A DNA stretch of 64,000 nt from Brugia malayi (Eukaryota > Nematoda > Chromadorea > Rhabditida > Onchocercidae): the NCBI RefSeq assembly GCF_000002995.4, contig NW_025062476.1, positions 8,926,501 through 8,990,500 on the forward strand, read 5' to 3'. Under the pieces are notes generated by a model. The model made no database searches. It saw only the letters and a program-made list of their open reading frames with translations, and was not told the DNA's origin. Below, in pieces: positions 38,101 to 51,167 of this stretch (its first letter is position 1; every line of letters starts with the position of its first letter). The position numbers were made by a program, and so were the translations under genes.

Positions 38101-38271
38101 GCACGACAAAAAGACACTTTTTAATTTCTTATGAAATCTACTTGTTTATATAAAATGGACACAGTGCTTCCATTCAGTATCAGAACAAAAAGAAGTGAAT
38201 ACAATAGAACCTCATTGCTGATATTCACATACCATATATTTTAACTGTAGTTATGGATGAAATAGTAATTA

Positions 38272-41200
38272 TCATATAGACGCATATTGTGGGTAAAAAA
38301 GAATCGGTGCCGTCGATGGATCTTGAAACTTCACTGGTGATGTTGGACTGACAGGATAGGGAAATAAATTCATTTGTGATGAAAATAACGGTACACTTTC
38401 AGACTGAAAAGAAATTTTAGGAATTGATTGGCAGTTGAAATATTAATTTGAAATTTAAAATATTAGCCTAAAAAATTTTAAATTTAGAATATAACAAATT
38501 TTTTTTTTTTAAACATTATACTCTACAAAAATATAACTGATATGAAACCTTATATGATTTATTGACTTGACTTATCGATTTTAACAATATCGGTGAAACA
38601 ATTTTCAAAAGTGTGTTATTCATCTTTTCTTTTTTTCCCTTCACTGCTAACATTTATCCCTTACTCATGAACAATAAGCTAACTACAAACTCTTCTAAGC
38701 TTTAAGAACGTTTGAATTTAGTTATCAGCAGAAGGAATAATTACAAATTGTTACATTTTTTGTGATCTGCTAGAAATTTAAAATTACAATTAGAGAAAAA
38801 AAAAATGAATAGAGATGTCAACTGTCTGTCACCTCACAGGAAGGACGTTGATGAAAATAACTAACAGAAACTCATTCCAAAGAAGTGAAAACTCAGTGGG
38901 ATTGCATCACAAATAAAAGCTTGCACATCTAACTAGCAAATTTATTGGTCAGTTCGTTTTCTTTAAAGTAAGTAATTGTGGATTTAAAGTACTTTATTTG
39001 GTATTTACCAAAAATATCAAAAAATAGAAAACTTTAGACTCTTTGTTATATTGTTTTCAAATCTTTCATGAATTACAGAAATATTGTATGCAAAGATTCA
39101 GCTTTTAAAGCACAATATATTCTACAACAATGTATAACTACTTGAATATGCTTGTTGATGAATAAAATGGTATTTGGATATCTAAAAAAGAATCAAGTTA
39201 TAAACCTGTCGCATGGATGGTCGAGGCATAACAGATATGGGAGCAGCGTTTTGAATTAAAAGTGAATTGGTACCCGTAAAGGCAAAATTCTTCCGACAAC
39301 GTGCTCGACGATTGCTGAACCACGTCTAGAAATTGATGACTTATTTATGGATATCTATAAGAAATTTTATTGAATTTGTGCAACAACACTTGAAATTTTA
39401 TACAGGCTTACATGCTGCCATTCTAAAAAATTCAATGTTTATGTTTTGATTTAATGTGAACATCAAAAAAGAATTGAAAAGATTTCCTGCAAATTTAAAT
39501 GGCAAAATTATTGACCATAATTATCTTCACAGCTGAAATAGTTAATCAATCAGAAAATGCGACAAAAAAATTTACATACCATGATCTTATCTTCACTAAG
39601 ACCTGTTTTTATTGCAATCCGTTCCCGTTCATCCTGATCAGGATAGGTGTTCGTATTAAATGCTGCCTCCATAATCTCGAGTTGTTCGCTGCTGAAACTT
39701 GTCCTATTTCGGCGCACTCTTCCATTTTTCCCACAATTTCCATTATCTGATGCATTTCCATTTCTTTTATCTCCGGACCCTTCTCCTTCCGAATAGCTTG
39801 CTTCAGATGTTTCTGGGCCATCATCTTCACCTAAATTTAGAGTTTCTTCGGCTTATCTCAGACTGTAATTGGCAAGTGTAATCTAAAAAAATTTACAAAA
39901 AACTAATAAGAGGAAAATTATAAAATGGAAATATTATTTGATACAGCTAAATTAAGTGTCGAATAACAAAATAAAAAAAATGCATTGATATCTTTCCAAA
40001 AATTTATGAGTAGTTGTTGCAATATTTGAAAGTTGTAATGAGAGTGTGACAACGATCTCATCCATTAGGTACGGTAGGTGTATAAATGAGTATATATGTG
40101 AAAGGCAAACTACTACTGCACCGATCAAAGAAAAACCGAATGAATAAAGCAAACCCACCCAAATAATAATTTTTTGACCACAATTTCGAGAGCAGAAGTG
40201 AGAGCAAAGGAAAAAGATGGTAAAATGCAATCGAAGATGGGAAGTTGACAAATACGCCCATACTGAAGTTTATGACCTTTTAATTGTCTTTTATTCTCAT
40301 TCCTTAGTATTTTTCTCCAGAGTTTTAATCAGTCATTGTGTCGTTGCAGCACTGAAGCAACAACAGCAAATTAATAAAAATCTTTCAAAAAAATGTTCAT
40401 AGGAAATTAATAATAACCTTAAGCCCTGTAAGCATTAATGACTCTAATATCTTTTATATTATTTTAAGTGCAGAGAGCTTCTTGAAGCTTATATAGCTCC
40501 AAGAAACATGCTGAGTGATTTATACAATGGAAAGAAGCAGAAAGCATTTTCCAGCTAAATAAGAAGTGGAGAGAACAAATTATTTGAGCCGTAACCGATA
40601 TAAGGCGAAGTTGCGGATTGTATTCTATTTATAAAGTACAAAAAGAGGATTACATATGGTGGAAATAGGATGATTAGAAAAGGAAGGTCGCGTGCCAACA
40701 AAGCAGAAAAGTGGTTAATAAGATTAGTTTGGTGATCAGTATAGACGATCCTTGATAATACTCATTTCTGTAAGTATCAACAGATTGCGCTTCTGATAAT
40801 TACTTCTTCATTACTTTGAACTTTTGCGACATATATGTATCTTTTGTAGTATATTAACCGCTATTTGATCATCTACCATTGCCACCAACAGCAACAACGA
40901 CAGCAACAATAATAATACAAAATCTCATTTAAGATTGCGAATTAGAAATGCGTCTACTATTTACTTATCACATACTGATTAAAGATTAATCAATTTATTA
41001 TCAGTGTGGTAAGGCTCCTTTTGTAATTAGTTTCAGTTGTAAGTGCTAAAGATTTCTATTAAACAAATATGTTTGATGACATTCCTTACTCACTTAATCG
41101 GGAGAGATACATTCAGTTGATAAAGTGAAGCAAGTTGCGCAATCTATGATCAGTGCTCGGATGACAATCAATGACAAATTATTCATTCTGTCTATTACTC

Positions 41201-44200
41201 ATTACTCACTCTATCTCAAGGATGAAATTTGTCCTCAACGACACTTTCTTACAGTGAATGTCAGAAACTTTTCATTTTCTAAAAATTTGTAAACATTATG
41301 AACTAAGGAAAACGATTTCATTTTTATGTCATTTTATGTTTGCACCCCGTAAATACAGAAACGGAAGTACTTCATATACAATTTCTAACCATTTGACCAC
41401 CAAAAGATGTGATTTATTACCTCATGAGATCAGAATCTTATCAAGAAAATTAATCATTAATTTGGGTAGTAAAAAGGTGATAAAGTATGCAAGATAGGAA
41501 ATAGTATGGCATGGAAGAGGACTGAGAGAATCTGTCAAAATATATGGCTGTCTCAAGAATAAAAATTTCCTCCACATTTTTTCCTGCGTAATGTCAATGC
41601 TCTTTTAGCATCTCTTCAAAGTTGATAAATCATTCTACAGTGATGTGAGGTGTCTGGTAATTATGTATCAATTGGATTGCACTTAATTAGAAAGAATGTG
41701 CAGGTAAATTTTAAGCACTAACACACTATTTTGTTAAATTAGTTCAAGAATCTCTTTTAAAATTCACATCAAGATAGCCATTCATATATTTTAATAAATT
41801 CTCACAATCCTCTCTCATTGCTGCATTATTTTCAGTTTACATTTTCTTTTTTCTTGACAAAATTAGTAAGAATAAACAATCCTTAGTAATGTCTTCTAGC
41901 TATCTGATGTCCCAAACTTTTATTATTATTTTTATTTTTATTACTATGGCCACTTCATAATTATGATACTACAATTAATTAACTACATCTATGTAGCTTA
42001 ATAATTCCAATCAGTGAGTACTAATTTAAGCACAGTCATCACAAACCTATCATTCAGTTGTCGCTTCTCTTAAATTCTTTATTATCCAAAATGCGTAACA
42101 AATCGGCGATGTGATAATTCGATAACAGGTTTTCAGTCCAGTTATAAAAAGTATAATTTTAAACGGATTTCAAAGAACAAATTTTAACCAGTAAACAATG
42201 TCACGTGTAACTATTATGTGCTATCATAAACGTATCAAATTTCATCGGAACCACTATTTTACACTAATGACTTTGATTTGATGAACTATTTCGAAATTTT
42301 CAAGAAAATGTCATTTATGAAATCTGTGATGCACATTTATTATCAAATGTTAAAATTTACCGTAGTAATAGTATTCATCATGACCATAACAATTTATTTC
42401 ACTTACAACGTTTTCCATATTTACTAATTGTTTTATTATCTTTATTTATGTTTGATAAATAAGCTTTTGACTAAAGTCCATCTTTTGATTCGTTAAGGAA
42501 TTCATTAAGTAAAAGACAAATAGGGGCATAGTAGAATTCCTAGAAAGAAGAGAAAATAAATTTGAAAAGATTTTTGAAACAGACCACTCTGTAAACCAAG
42601 GATTTGTTCGATGCTGTGACTTAACTGATTTTTCTTTGTTACTTTCCTTTCTTTGTCATTGGAGTTATTGAGTTTCTTCGATCGAATATGTCTAAAGGTT
42701 TCCATTTGTGTTTTTAATTAAACTAAATGCGTAATGATGTAAACAGGAAGAAAACTGTACGCAACAATTTAAATTTCGTTGCAAAAATAAAAATTCAAAA
42801 ATTGTGAGAACAGAAATAGATTCACCTGTTGATGGAAGATACGGTAGGCGCGTTTTCTGCAGAGCAGATCTCTTGCTCAATAAGACAAGAGCGCAGTTCA
42901 CTTGCACATAGACTAGGACACTTTTCTTTTAATGCCAGAATATGTTTCTCAACAGCTTGAATAGCTAATCGTGAACGTGGATTACCTCCGATCTGTGATT
43001 TTTATATAAATTTCAAAAAATATACATATATATTTCTCTAAAAAGATTGCAGTGAGACCCTCAAAAAGAACATTATTTCGAGAATAAATTGATTAGTTGA
43101 CAACAGTGTCATCATCACAATAAAATTTCTATGCAAGCTTTTAATAGAGTTGCTCTCGAGATATTCTGCAACGCTTTTTATTAGAGCAATAATTTATCAA
43201 TGAATATTTTCTGCATTATAAGACAACTGAAATTATAATAATAAAAATAAAATATGTTTGTGCTGCAAAATCTCCATATTGCGACCACAATTTAAATATT
43301 TAAATCACATTGTAAAAATTTTGAATTTAACTGTTAATTTGAGAAGAAACGAATTTTTGGAAAAACGACAATTCTTTCATCAAATTGTCAAATAACAATC
43401 AGAGCTAAACATTTCACCACAAGCAGCACTCATTAACACACATCTGCTTGAACAACAACTCACCCTACTCCTTCTCCTTTTCACTAATCAAAAAGACAAC
43501 ATCTCATAAGCACAGCAACAACTGCTCTAGAAGAATGGCGTATAAATCTCTCGATAGGGGGTACGAAATCCGACTTGTGGTGACCTGGGGCAAGCTGATG
43601 AATTTCTGATGAAATTTTGAGGAAAAGGAGCTCTGTGCCGTTTTGCACCATATGCCTCTCAAATAAACCTTTTAGTACTTTTCATTTTTTGTATTACTGA
43701 AGATATTTAGGACGCAGATATATCGTTATTTAGATGGTTATGCAAATGGTATGTGGTACGAATATATACTATAGCCATATTGTATAACTCATCAGCATGA
43801 TTTGAAAATTTCTAAGAAGAAAACCAACTTGTCCAGGTGATACGGAACCTGTTTCGACATATCGATTCAGTATTTTTGATACAGCTCCATGAGATACACG
43901 TAGCTGCCGACTAATGTGGCAGGGTCTGGAATTTGTAAATTGATTAAGAGCAATTTAAGTTCTTAAAAATTTGACGTATTTAAAAATTTACTTTGATTGA
44001 ATCTAAAAGTAATAGGAGCATAAAGGATACTTAAAATTCGGAGTTCTGAACTCAAGCGCTTAGTGGCACTTCAGCATCCGATAAATCCTAAGTTACTTTA
44101 CTAGATTACCACTAATTAACTATTTCTCATAGAACTTACTTAATGCCATTACTAGCCATTTCGATTATTTTAATTCGGATATGTTGAGGCAAAGGTCGTC

Positions 44201-44567
44201 CATTAATAAAAACACCGCCAAGTTGATTTATGCGGCCCTTCAAAAAATTTTAAATCTCAATACATAGGATTTATAAAGTATGAGGGAATTCTAAAACTGA
44301 AAACAATGATTTTCTTCATTTGATATGATAGTAATTTTGCTTATCTTCAATGAATCATATGATTTCTTAAACTTCTCAAGTGATAAAAACGAAAGCAATC
44401 TGATTAAAGTAAATGATTGTTCATTCTTTCGATTATGATATGCTTTTTTAGTAGGAACTGAAAAAATTTTGCTCTATACAAAAAAAAAAAAGAAAATGAA
44501 CATTAAAGAGTAATCAAACCTGCCCCATAATATTCGTAAAAGTAATATTTTTATTGCCATCGCCCAT
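38272..44567 (-). CDS. Pax3/7-like paired-domain and homeodomain transcription factor, copy B
   Basis: Complete model of eight exons: 44567-44520, 44237-44140, 43925-43829, 42992-42826, 42691-42585, 39830-39580, 39325-39206 and 38403-38272. The product is 339 aa. The paired domain is at about residues 17-136 ([37 protein letters not shown]). A degenerate octapeptide HSIEQILG is at 162-169. A homeodomain starts near residue 211 ([30 protein letters not shown]). An acidic Ser/Gly-rich linker precedes the homeodomain ([14 protein letters not shown]). Intron phases are identical to those of copy A at all seven junctions. It shares Ser50 and Cys56 with copy A. However, homeodomain positions 46-47 are Met-Thr in place of the usual Gln-Val, in the DNA-recognition helix. 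The C-terminal exon differs from copy A. The start is the ATG 48 bases before the donor. A TTTTGCAG site just upstream may be a trans-splice acceptor. Confidence 0.92.
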
Positions 44568-47500
44568 AACTTTTTTTGAATAAAAGGTAAAAAAGTCTGC
44601 CTGCAAAACCAAAAACAATTTATGCAAAATCTGAGTAACAATTTTGCCGCATTGACTTTGTTCAGCATATTAATCTGTTTTTAAAAAGCAATCGATAGAA
44701 ATTTGATAAGGTGATATAATAAAAGTGATTGTGGATTTTATCAAATGACGATTGTATTTATTGATCAGTTTGATTATAATATCTCGACAAGATGAAAAGC
44801 ATGAATTAGAGTTAAGTGAAATGATTGAAATTGCCAAACAAGATTAAAAAAAAAATGAGTATATTAACTAATAAAATGATAACTAAGTCGAAAGAGGAAT
44901 GAAAGAAGTTAAATAAATTTAAGGCTGATTTAATTAAATATGCGAATGTCATTTTAACTTCATTTCAAACTAGTAACATTGTTTACAATACAAAAATGGA
45001 ACTGAATGATTTGATGACTTGGTGTAAGGAAAATATAATTAATAGAGAATCTCTTTAGATCGTAAAGAAGAGAAGCAATCTTTTCCAAGAAAAGGATTTA
45101 TTTTAACCCTTTTAGATAAGCTAGTTGAAGTCAAATCATACGAGCAAATTTTTCGCTATCACAAAATATCAATCAAGCCTAAAGCATGTATCGAGACTCA
45201 ATCTGGGGAAGGAAGTTCTTAGGAAATGATAAAAAAAAGTCTCTGATAAATAATATAGCGATTGATATGATATGTTTGGAGTGAGAGATTGAAGTGTTTC
45301 AGTAAAAAAATTCAATAAAAGTCGAAGAGTCAGTAAGAAAGAATATCATGATTAAAGAAGCCGCGAGACATTCAGTCTCGAGGATAAGTATGATACATGG
45401 TGCCATGGCCTCATCAGTCATCCTTAACTAATACTTTTAGCACTACTGAAGTCATGCGAACATTTGTGTCAAGTGCTGTGACGAAGAGTGGTTAATATGC
45501 TGTTCCGCTTATCAGCACATCGAACCGATCGTCAATTGGTTCGCAGAAATTGCCCCTCCCTTCGTCACGCCCTCCACGCAACGGCCTTTATGAAATTACC
45601 GTTTCCAATGCATCCACCACACCACCGTCACCACCATCATCATCGTCATTATCATTACCAGCACTATTACCATCATCACCAATACTGCCACTATTACCAC
45701 AACTACCCAACAATAACAGCAACAGTAATAATAATAATTAATAACAACAATAATAATAAAAACATCAACAACAACAATTAGCAATAACTTGTCACTCATT
45801 TCCTATTGTCCACGCTAAAATGATGGGCTGCACATAGTGGCTTTTCTATTCAAAAATTGGTTTTCTAGATAACTCACTTGGCAATCTGCTGAAAATTTAG
45901 ATCTTTTGAGAACTTTCCTGTCAATAAAGAAAATTCGCAAATGAGTCTTTGAGTTTTGGATTCTGATCAGATGGAACTTCACTAGAAGAAATGATTGACT
46001 GTTCAAGGAAAATTTCTGCGACCACTCTTATGAATAATAGCTGTTACCTTATAGTACTTATCCGTTACCTTATTATAGTTTTGCTGTCACATTTCACAGA
46101 ATTTCACAAAGTAAATTTTTTGTTTTTATTTAATTGAAATAAAAGTTGCTACTTACAGAGGTCTTGTGCGTCAAAAGAACCGCTATATGACAGTTACGAA
46201 AAATGACTAGTTAATAGTCAACCTATTTTAGGTCTTCATCGCTTCATAAAGAGAACCTACTAAAAATAATTCAGAGCTAAACATTTCAAAAAAATGAGAT
46301 GATAATGCTTGTCGGACTCGTTGTATTCAAATAATAGCTCATTTAAAATCATTTCAAAAATTGTCGCAAACAAATAAACTTGAAAATTAGAAACTGAAAA
46401 ATGAGATTATTATAAATTTCTCCACTTCAAACGTTCTTTTTTCGAAAATGAACAATGATTTGTGATCGAGATATCAACCATGAAATTTGTTACTATGCAA
46501 TGTAAACAAGTTTTTTTAGATGAAAATTAAATTAGAATTCAGTATAGAATTGATTTGAAGCCATAAGGCAATTCGTCGTGAGGGATTCGAATGAATGCCC
46601 ACGTTTTACATACATATTACAAAATTGTTCAACTTCCGTTTTGAATCTCAACTTTCATTGTTGACAAACTTGCAAGGTCTGATGAATCAGCAGGTATTGT
46701 GATCAAGTGATTTTATTATCTGGTCGAGAAATTTCATTTGCAATGCTAGCATTAGTTAGAAAAATATCAGCGTGATACCATACTGGGGACAATCAAGAAA
46801 TTGCTTTTTCCAACTCATCATCCTAAATTTAATCCTGTTGTTTTTCTCATACTTCTGTGGTAACATTAACATTCACTTGTTCCTTTGAAAAAGCTGATAA
46901 GCAACGAATGCTGATGAAAGATTAATATAAGCCATTTAACGCCAGGACGCAATTTTCCCATTACTTCTATTAAAGCATAGAAATAAACATTTTTGCAATC
47001 CTAATAAGTTGTATGGTATAAATTGTTTGAGTCAATATTTATCGAGTCTTAAAGCTTTCTCTCTTATCCTAAAATTCACTGTCTTTGTTTTTAATTCTTG
47101 TGGCGATTAATTACCTGCTCTATTTTGAAACATACTGCCAAAATTTGCTCATAGAAAGTAAAAAAAAAACCAATACAACAGCATCCGACCGGTATGTTCG
47201 TAGAATGCAATCTTGCGATTGGTTCTTTAAATCAGAGATTTGATCTGTTTTTCCTCCAGAAGAATTATTCAGTTTGATGATCAATGAGATACAGCGAAGG
47301 TAAGTGAAGAGCCATCATAGTAGTATATTATTTCAAGGTGCTGCATAACATAATAATTAAAGATGTGCTAAATTTCGGTGTTTGTGAGAAGATGATTTAT
47401 TACTTTCACCTTCCTTATTCAAGTTTACTATATTGCCGCAATCTCCCTGTCACTATCTCTTTGTTAGGCTTTGATAAAAGCGCAAACCGCAAATCCAAGT

Positions 47501-49552
47501 CTTACCACTTAAAGTTGCATTCTTCCTTTCTTGTTAGATTCCGATGAAAAAAGGGATATATACATTTCGAGAAAAAAGAGATGCATCAAAATAAATTTTT
47601 GTTATTTTTTAAAATAAAAAATTTTGTTACAAATATTAAAAAAACATTTTGAAATGCATTTTTTAAGTCATTTTTAAAACCACCTCTATTTTAAGGAATT
47701 GAGATTAAAAAAGAGTGTGTAAATAATCACTTTGTAGTTATATTTTAGATAATGTATTTCTTGTAGCTATTTTCATAAAAACTTTGTGCATTACGGGTTA
47801 TGTAAAATCACCAAAAATAATCAGCTTGAATTTAATTATTGTAAAATTTGAGACTATTGAAATAAAAAAAGTTGGAGCAGTAGGAAATAAAACGCTAGAA
47901 ATATCATTAACTCGTTTCTACATATACTTCAGTGGTCTATGTTGTTTCGAGTTTTATTTTGCAGTAATGCTTGTATGTATGTACATGCACCACTGAGAAT
48001 CGATTTGGTCTTTTCTGATTTTTTGCTCCATCATTGTTTGCTTTTTAGCAACCTTTTGTTGATGTACACATACCGTCGATTCCGTTTCTTCATCAAAATG
48101 AAGGAATCGAAATTTAATTATACTTCAGTTACAAAGATGAGATAAACCTCGTGCGCGTATTGAGAAAATATAACAGACTATGCATTCTGTCAGTGATATT
48201 TATTAAAAATATTAAGAAAAGATCGAGCAACCGGTAAAACGCTATCTTTTGAATACTTATTGAGCTAATTGCTATCTTTCTAATTGTTTAAATCTCTTTA
48301 GTGCTATTGGTATCCTACCTCATTAGCTACAGCTAACTCTTTATCATTCATGTAATAGCGATTCATTTAAATCAGTTTGATTTCTTCAATCAATAAGAAC
48401 TTCTGCAACATCTTACTGTAGCGCATCACTTTACATCTTCTTATTTATGACTGTTTATTTAAAAATCCTAAAAATTTATTTGAAAGCTTTTTAATCTTGA
48501 AATTCCTGAAAGGCATTTACATATAAGCCGAGCAGTGTCAATTAAAAAAGACGGAAGTGAAATCACCAAATCTGTAAATAAGCTTTGCATTTTCCATGCG
48601 CACATGATTCAAACAAGATTTCTAAAGCCATGCAACTTATGAGACAAACACTACCCAATCAATTACTTCTGAGACAATAAACACATCAAATAAAGGGAGC
48701 CTAGTAGTCATATTTGCTTCTTTTACTTTTTCCTTGTTCTAGAAATAACTGTTGAATGGTAGTGCTGCATACAAAAAGCACAGGCAACTTGACACACACA
48801 TATAACACATCAGGACTGATCCACGTCATTATTTTTTATCATCTTTTAAATACAATTATATGCAAACCAGCCAAGAGGTGATTTGGTGAAGATACAGAAA
48901 CGAACTTACAATATAAAATATAGAAAATAAAATCTCCACTTTCAAATTAAACAAAAGCAGCCGACTCAAGTAGCAGAGAAGAAGCGGTTCAGTCGCTGAT
49001 GTATATAGCATCGAAAAAGCCTCTAACGAAATAGTCACTAAAAACACAACTGTATAGGAAATTGTGGTTATATCGAAGCCAATAAACTCATTTTAAAGAT
49101 CCTAAACTTCATTTTATTTGTAAAATGTTGACAGCACAATCATATAATCATTATGGAAATAATTTTACACTTACTGCAAAATGAATGCAGAAAAAATAAA
49201 TGGAAGAGAAGAAAGTAAAACATGAGCAAAAAACGTATCAGTCAAACTCAAAAGTTGTTACATTTTTCAAACAATACATGATAATCACAAATAAAATAAT
49301 CAATATATTCCAAAATGTCTGAAAAGATTAATCGTAAAAAAATAGCTAAGAACTTATATATGAGAATATTAGATTTATCAACAGAATTTACCCTAAAATC
49401 GTTTCCAAATGATGACAATGAACTCCCAAAATTCCAACTTCCTTGTAACTTTTGGTAATCTAGACTGAGAAAAATTTTATAATTACAGGAGAGAAATTCA
49501 ACCCTAGTTTAATTTGATAAAGCATAAATTTACAAATTTACGAAAGAGGGAA
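44568..49552. other. Intergenic region upstream of Pax copy B
   Basis: About 5 kb between Pax copy B and TMEM9. Being upstream of Pax B on the minus strand, it should include its promoter. A GC-richer block at about 45400-45620 abuts a long low-complexity trinucleotide tract. The remainder is AT-rich with short frames that show no family motif. Confidence 0.5.
45612..45790. repeat. Low-complexity CAC/CAT/AAC/AAT trinucleotide tract
   Basis: About 180 bases of triplets grade from CCACCATCATCATCG into ATTACCA and then AACAATAATAAT. It opens frames in several registers on both strands, coding for His-, Tyr-, Asn- or Val/Met-rich runs. This is what repeats do and is not evidence of a gene. Confidence 0.85.
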
Positions 49553-51167
49553 CTAATTAAGCATTGTATGATCCGTGAAAATATTCCGTCGTTGTTCTTC
49601 AACTTTTCGCATCCAACGATTTTGTTCGGCTTCAACTCGTCCCAAAACATTATCTGCAACTAAATTCAATGATTATTCTCTAAAGAAGGAAAAAACTGTT
49701 TATAATAAATTCTAAAAATAGAAAATTAACTAAAAAAGAAATCCCTGAATTCACAATTCTTTATTTTTAAACTATTCTTATGCACTTGTCGATCCCATAC
49801 ATACGAGGCAATGAAGCATGCAGTTATTGATGCTACGCACATTACAAACTGTAAGAAGCTTACTATTCCGAGATCGCATTGTAATTGAAGGTGAAACATC
49901 TGAAAACCGCTCATTCGCTGGTACTGTACGGGCAAAAATATTGTCTTCCATCTGTAATGTTGCTTCTAAAAAGTTAATTCTCCACGAAGGAAAAGACCAA
50001 CAGAAATCCGGAAATTTGCAACAAATTTGACGAGTCATTTCAGACACTCCTCTAAAATCTTTGAACCTCCTTTGAAAAAAATCCTTGAAAAAAATATACT
50101 TCATCGTTTTGCTGTCTATATGGTACTGAATGCCGCTGTTTGCGTAGCATGGGATCCAAACACATCAAGAAAAGCATATATGTAACCAGAACGAAGACTA
50201 CGCAAATAACGAATATTACAACAACCTAAAACAACTCAATATTATGAGCAAGAACCGTATAGTTGGATTTAAAAATCCAAACTCCTGATTTAAATTAGCA
50301 AATATGGACATATGAAAGAAGTCACCTTATGGAAAGTGGAAAATTGAACATACTTTCAACAAAACTGTATTTCTCGATTCATGCTTGCAGTCACAGTTCG
50401 CTAAAAATGCATCCAAATGTGCAGCATCCACTATATCCAAAACGTTTGGTTTCACCACTGTTTGTGGTTTGCTACAAAATTAAATTAAATCCTCCAAATC
50501 AATTTATGCCAAACACATCAACTGTCGAAATTCAATAAATAAAATAAGATGAATTTCTTTTTCCCATTCATTGTCAATTTCTTCCGGCATTAGCTACCAC
50601 TACTAGCGAGCTTTAACAAACAGCATTTCATGAGATTCAAGAAATTTTAAGAAAACTATCATATAGGATGCAGCACTCAAGCTCGAAATGCTATACCATG
50701 TGAGAGCATTAATATTCGATTTTGTATAATATCTTCTCTCCTCACTCACTGTACTATTTTCCGATGCAAAATATTTGGTGGATGGACAAACACAACGACA
50801 CCGAGCATCTTCGAAATTTCCCTGAAACCATTACAAATCAGTTTATATCTTATAAATATTACCATAGAAACTGATTTAATTCCTATACGGTTACAACAAT
50901 AGTGCATTCATTTCCGCTTCCTGAATGATAAATTTGATTCTCTTACAAAACTCTATTCTTGAAAATAGCTTAAATAGCTTCAATGTGACTACTGATATAT
51001 ATTCCTATAAAAATCAGAACCTCAGTCACAATCTACCTCGATATCAGATAGCAATATTTCGAAACATTTCTTAACATTTTCTTTGACAATGAAATTTCGA
51101 AGCTTACATGAACGTGAAGGAAAGAGATGAAAAATAGGAGAATTGATAACAATGATAACGGCAACAT
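49553..51167 (-). CDS. TMEM9-family lysosomal/late-endosomal membrane protein
   Basis: Complete model of six exons: 51167-51108, 50821-50697, 50471-50354, 50225-50100, 49951-49864 and 49659-49553. The product is 207 aa (human TMEM9 is 183). TMEM9 proteins sit in late endosomes and lysosomes and associate with CLC-type Cl/H exchangers and with V-ATPase. Visible in order: a signal peptide (MLPLSLLSILLFFISFLHVH), a Cys-rich lumenal part (EDARCRCVCPS; ANCDCKHESRNTVLLK), one membrane helix at about residues 102-124 (VVVIFVICVVFVLVTYMLFL), then MCLDPMLRKQ. A cytosolic tail follows, whose end is the family's best mark (VLGRVEAEQNRWMRKVEEQR, then HTMLN for human HKMLS). The donor of the second exon (ACATG|GTATAG) was chosen by phase and restores a Cys. 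The exact lumenal junction is the least certain part. Confidence 0.92.

Larger units (their letters stand above)
32290..38271. other. Spacer between the two Pax genes
   Basis: About 6 kb of mostly AT-rich sequence that must hold the promoter of Pax copy A and the 3' flank of copy B. No third Pax-like exon or other gene is recognised. It contains a local duplication near 33511-33590, an AT microsatellite at 35126-35147 and a GC-richer island at about 35470-35760. An open frame at 37060-37281 has no splice context or family match. Confidence 0.55.

Noticed and set aside
45488..45781. Plus-strand open frame with a His/Tyr- and Asn-rich C-terminus
   Set aside because: Open only because it runs through the triplet repeat; other registers and the opposite strand are open too, and there is no splice or family support.
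49778..50104. 108-codon reverse-strand open frame across TMEM9
   Set aside because: It is partly the real exon 49951-49864 read through introns on both sides; only that part belongs to TMEM9.
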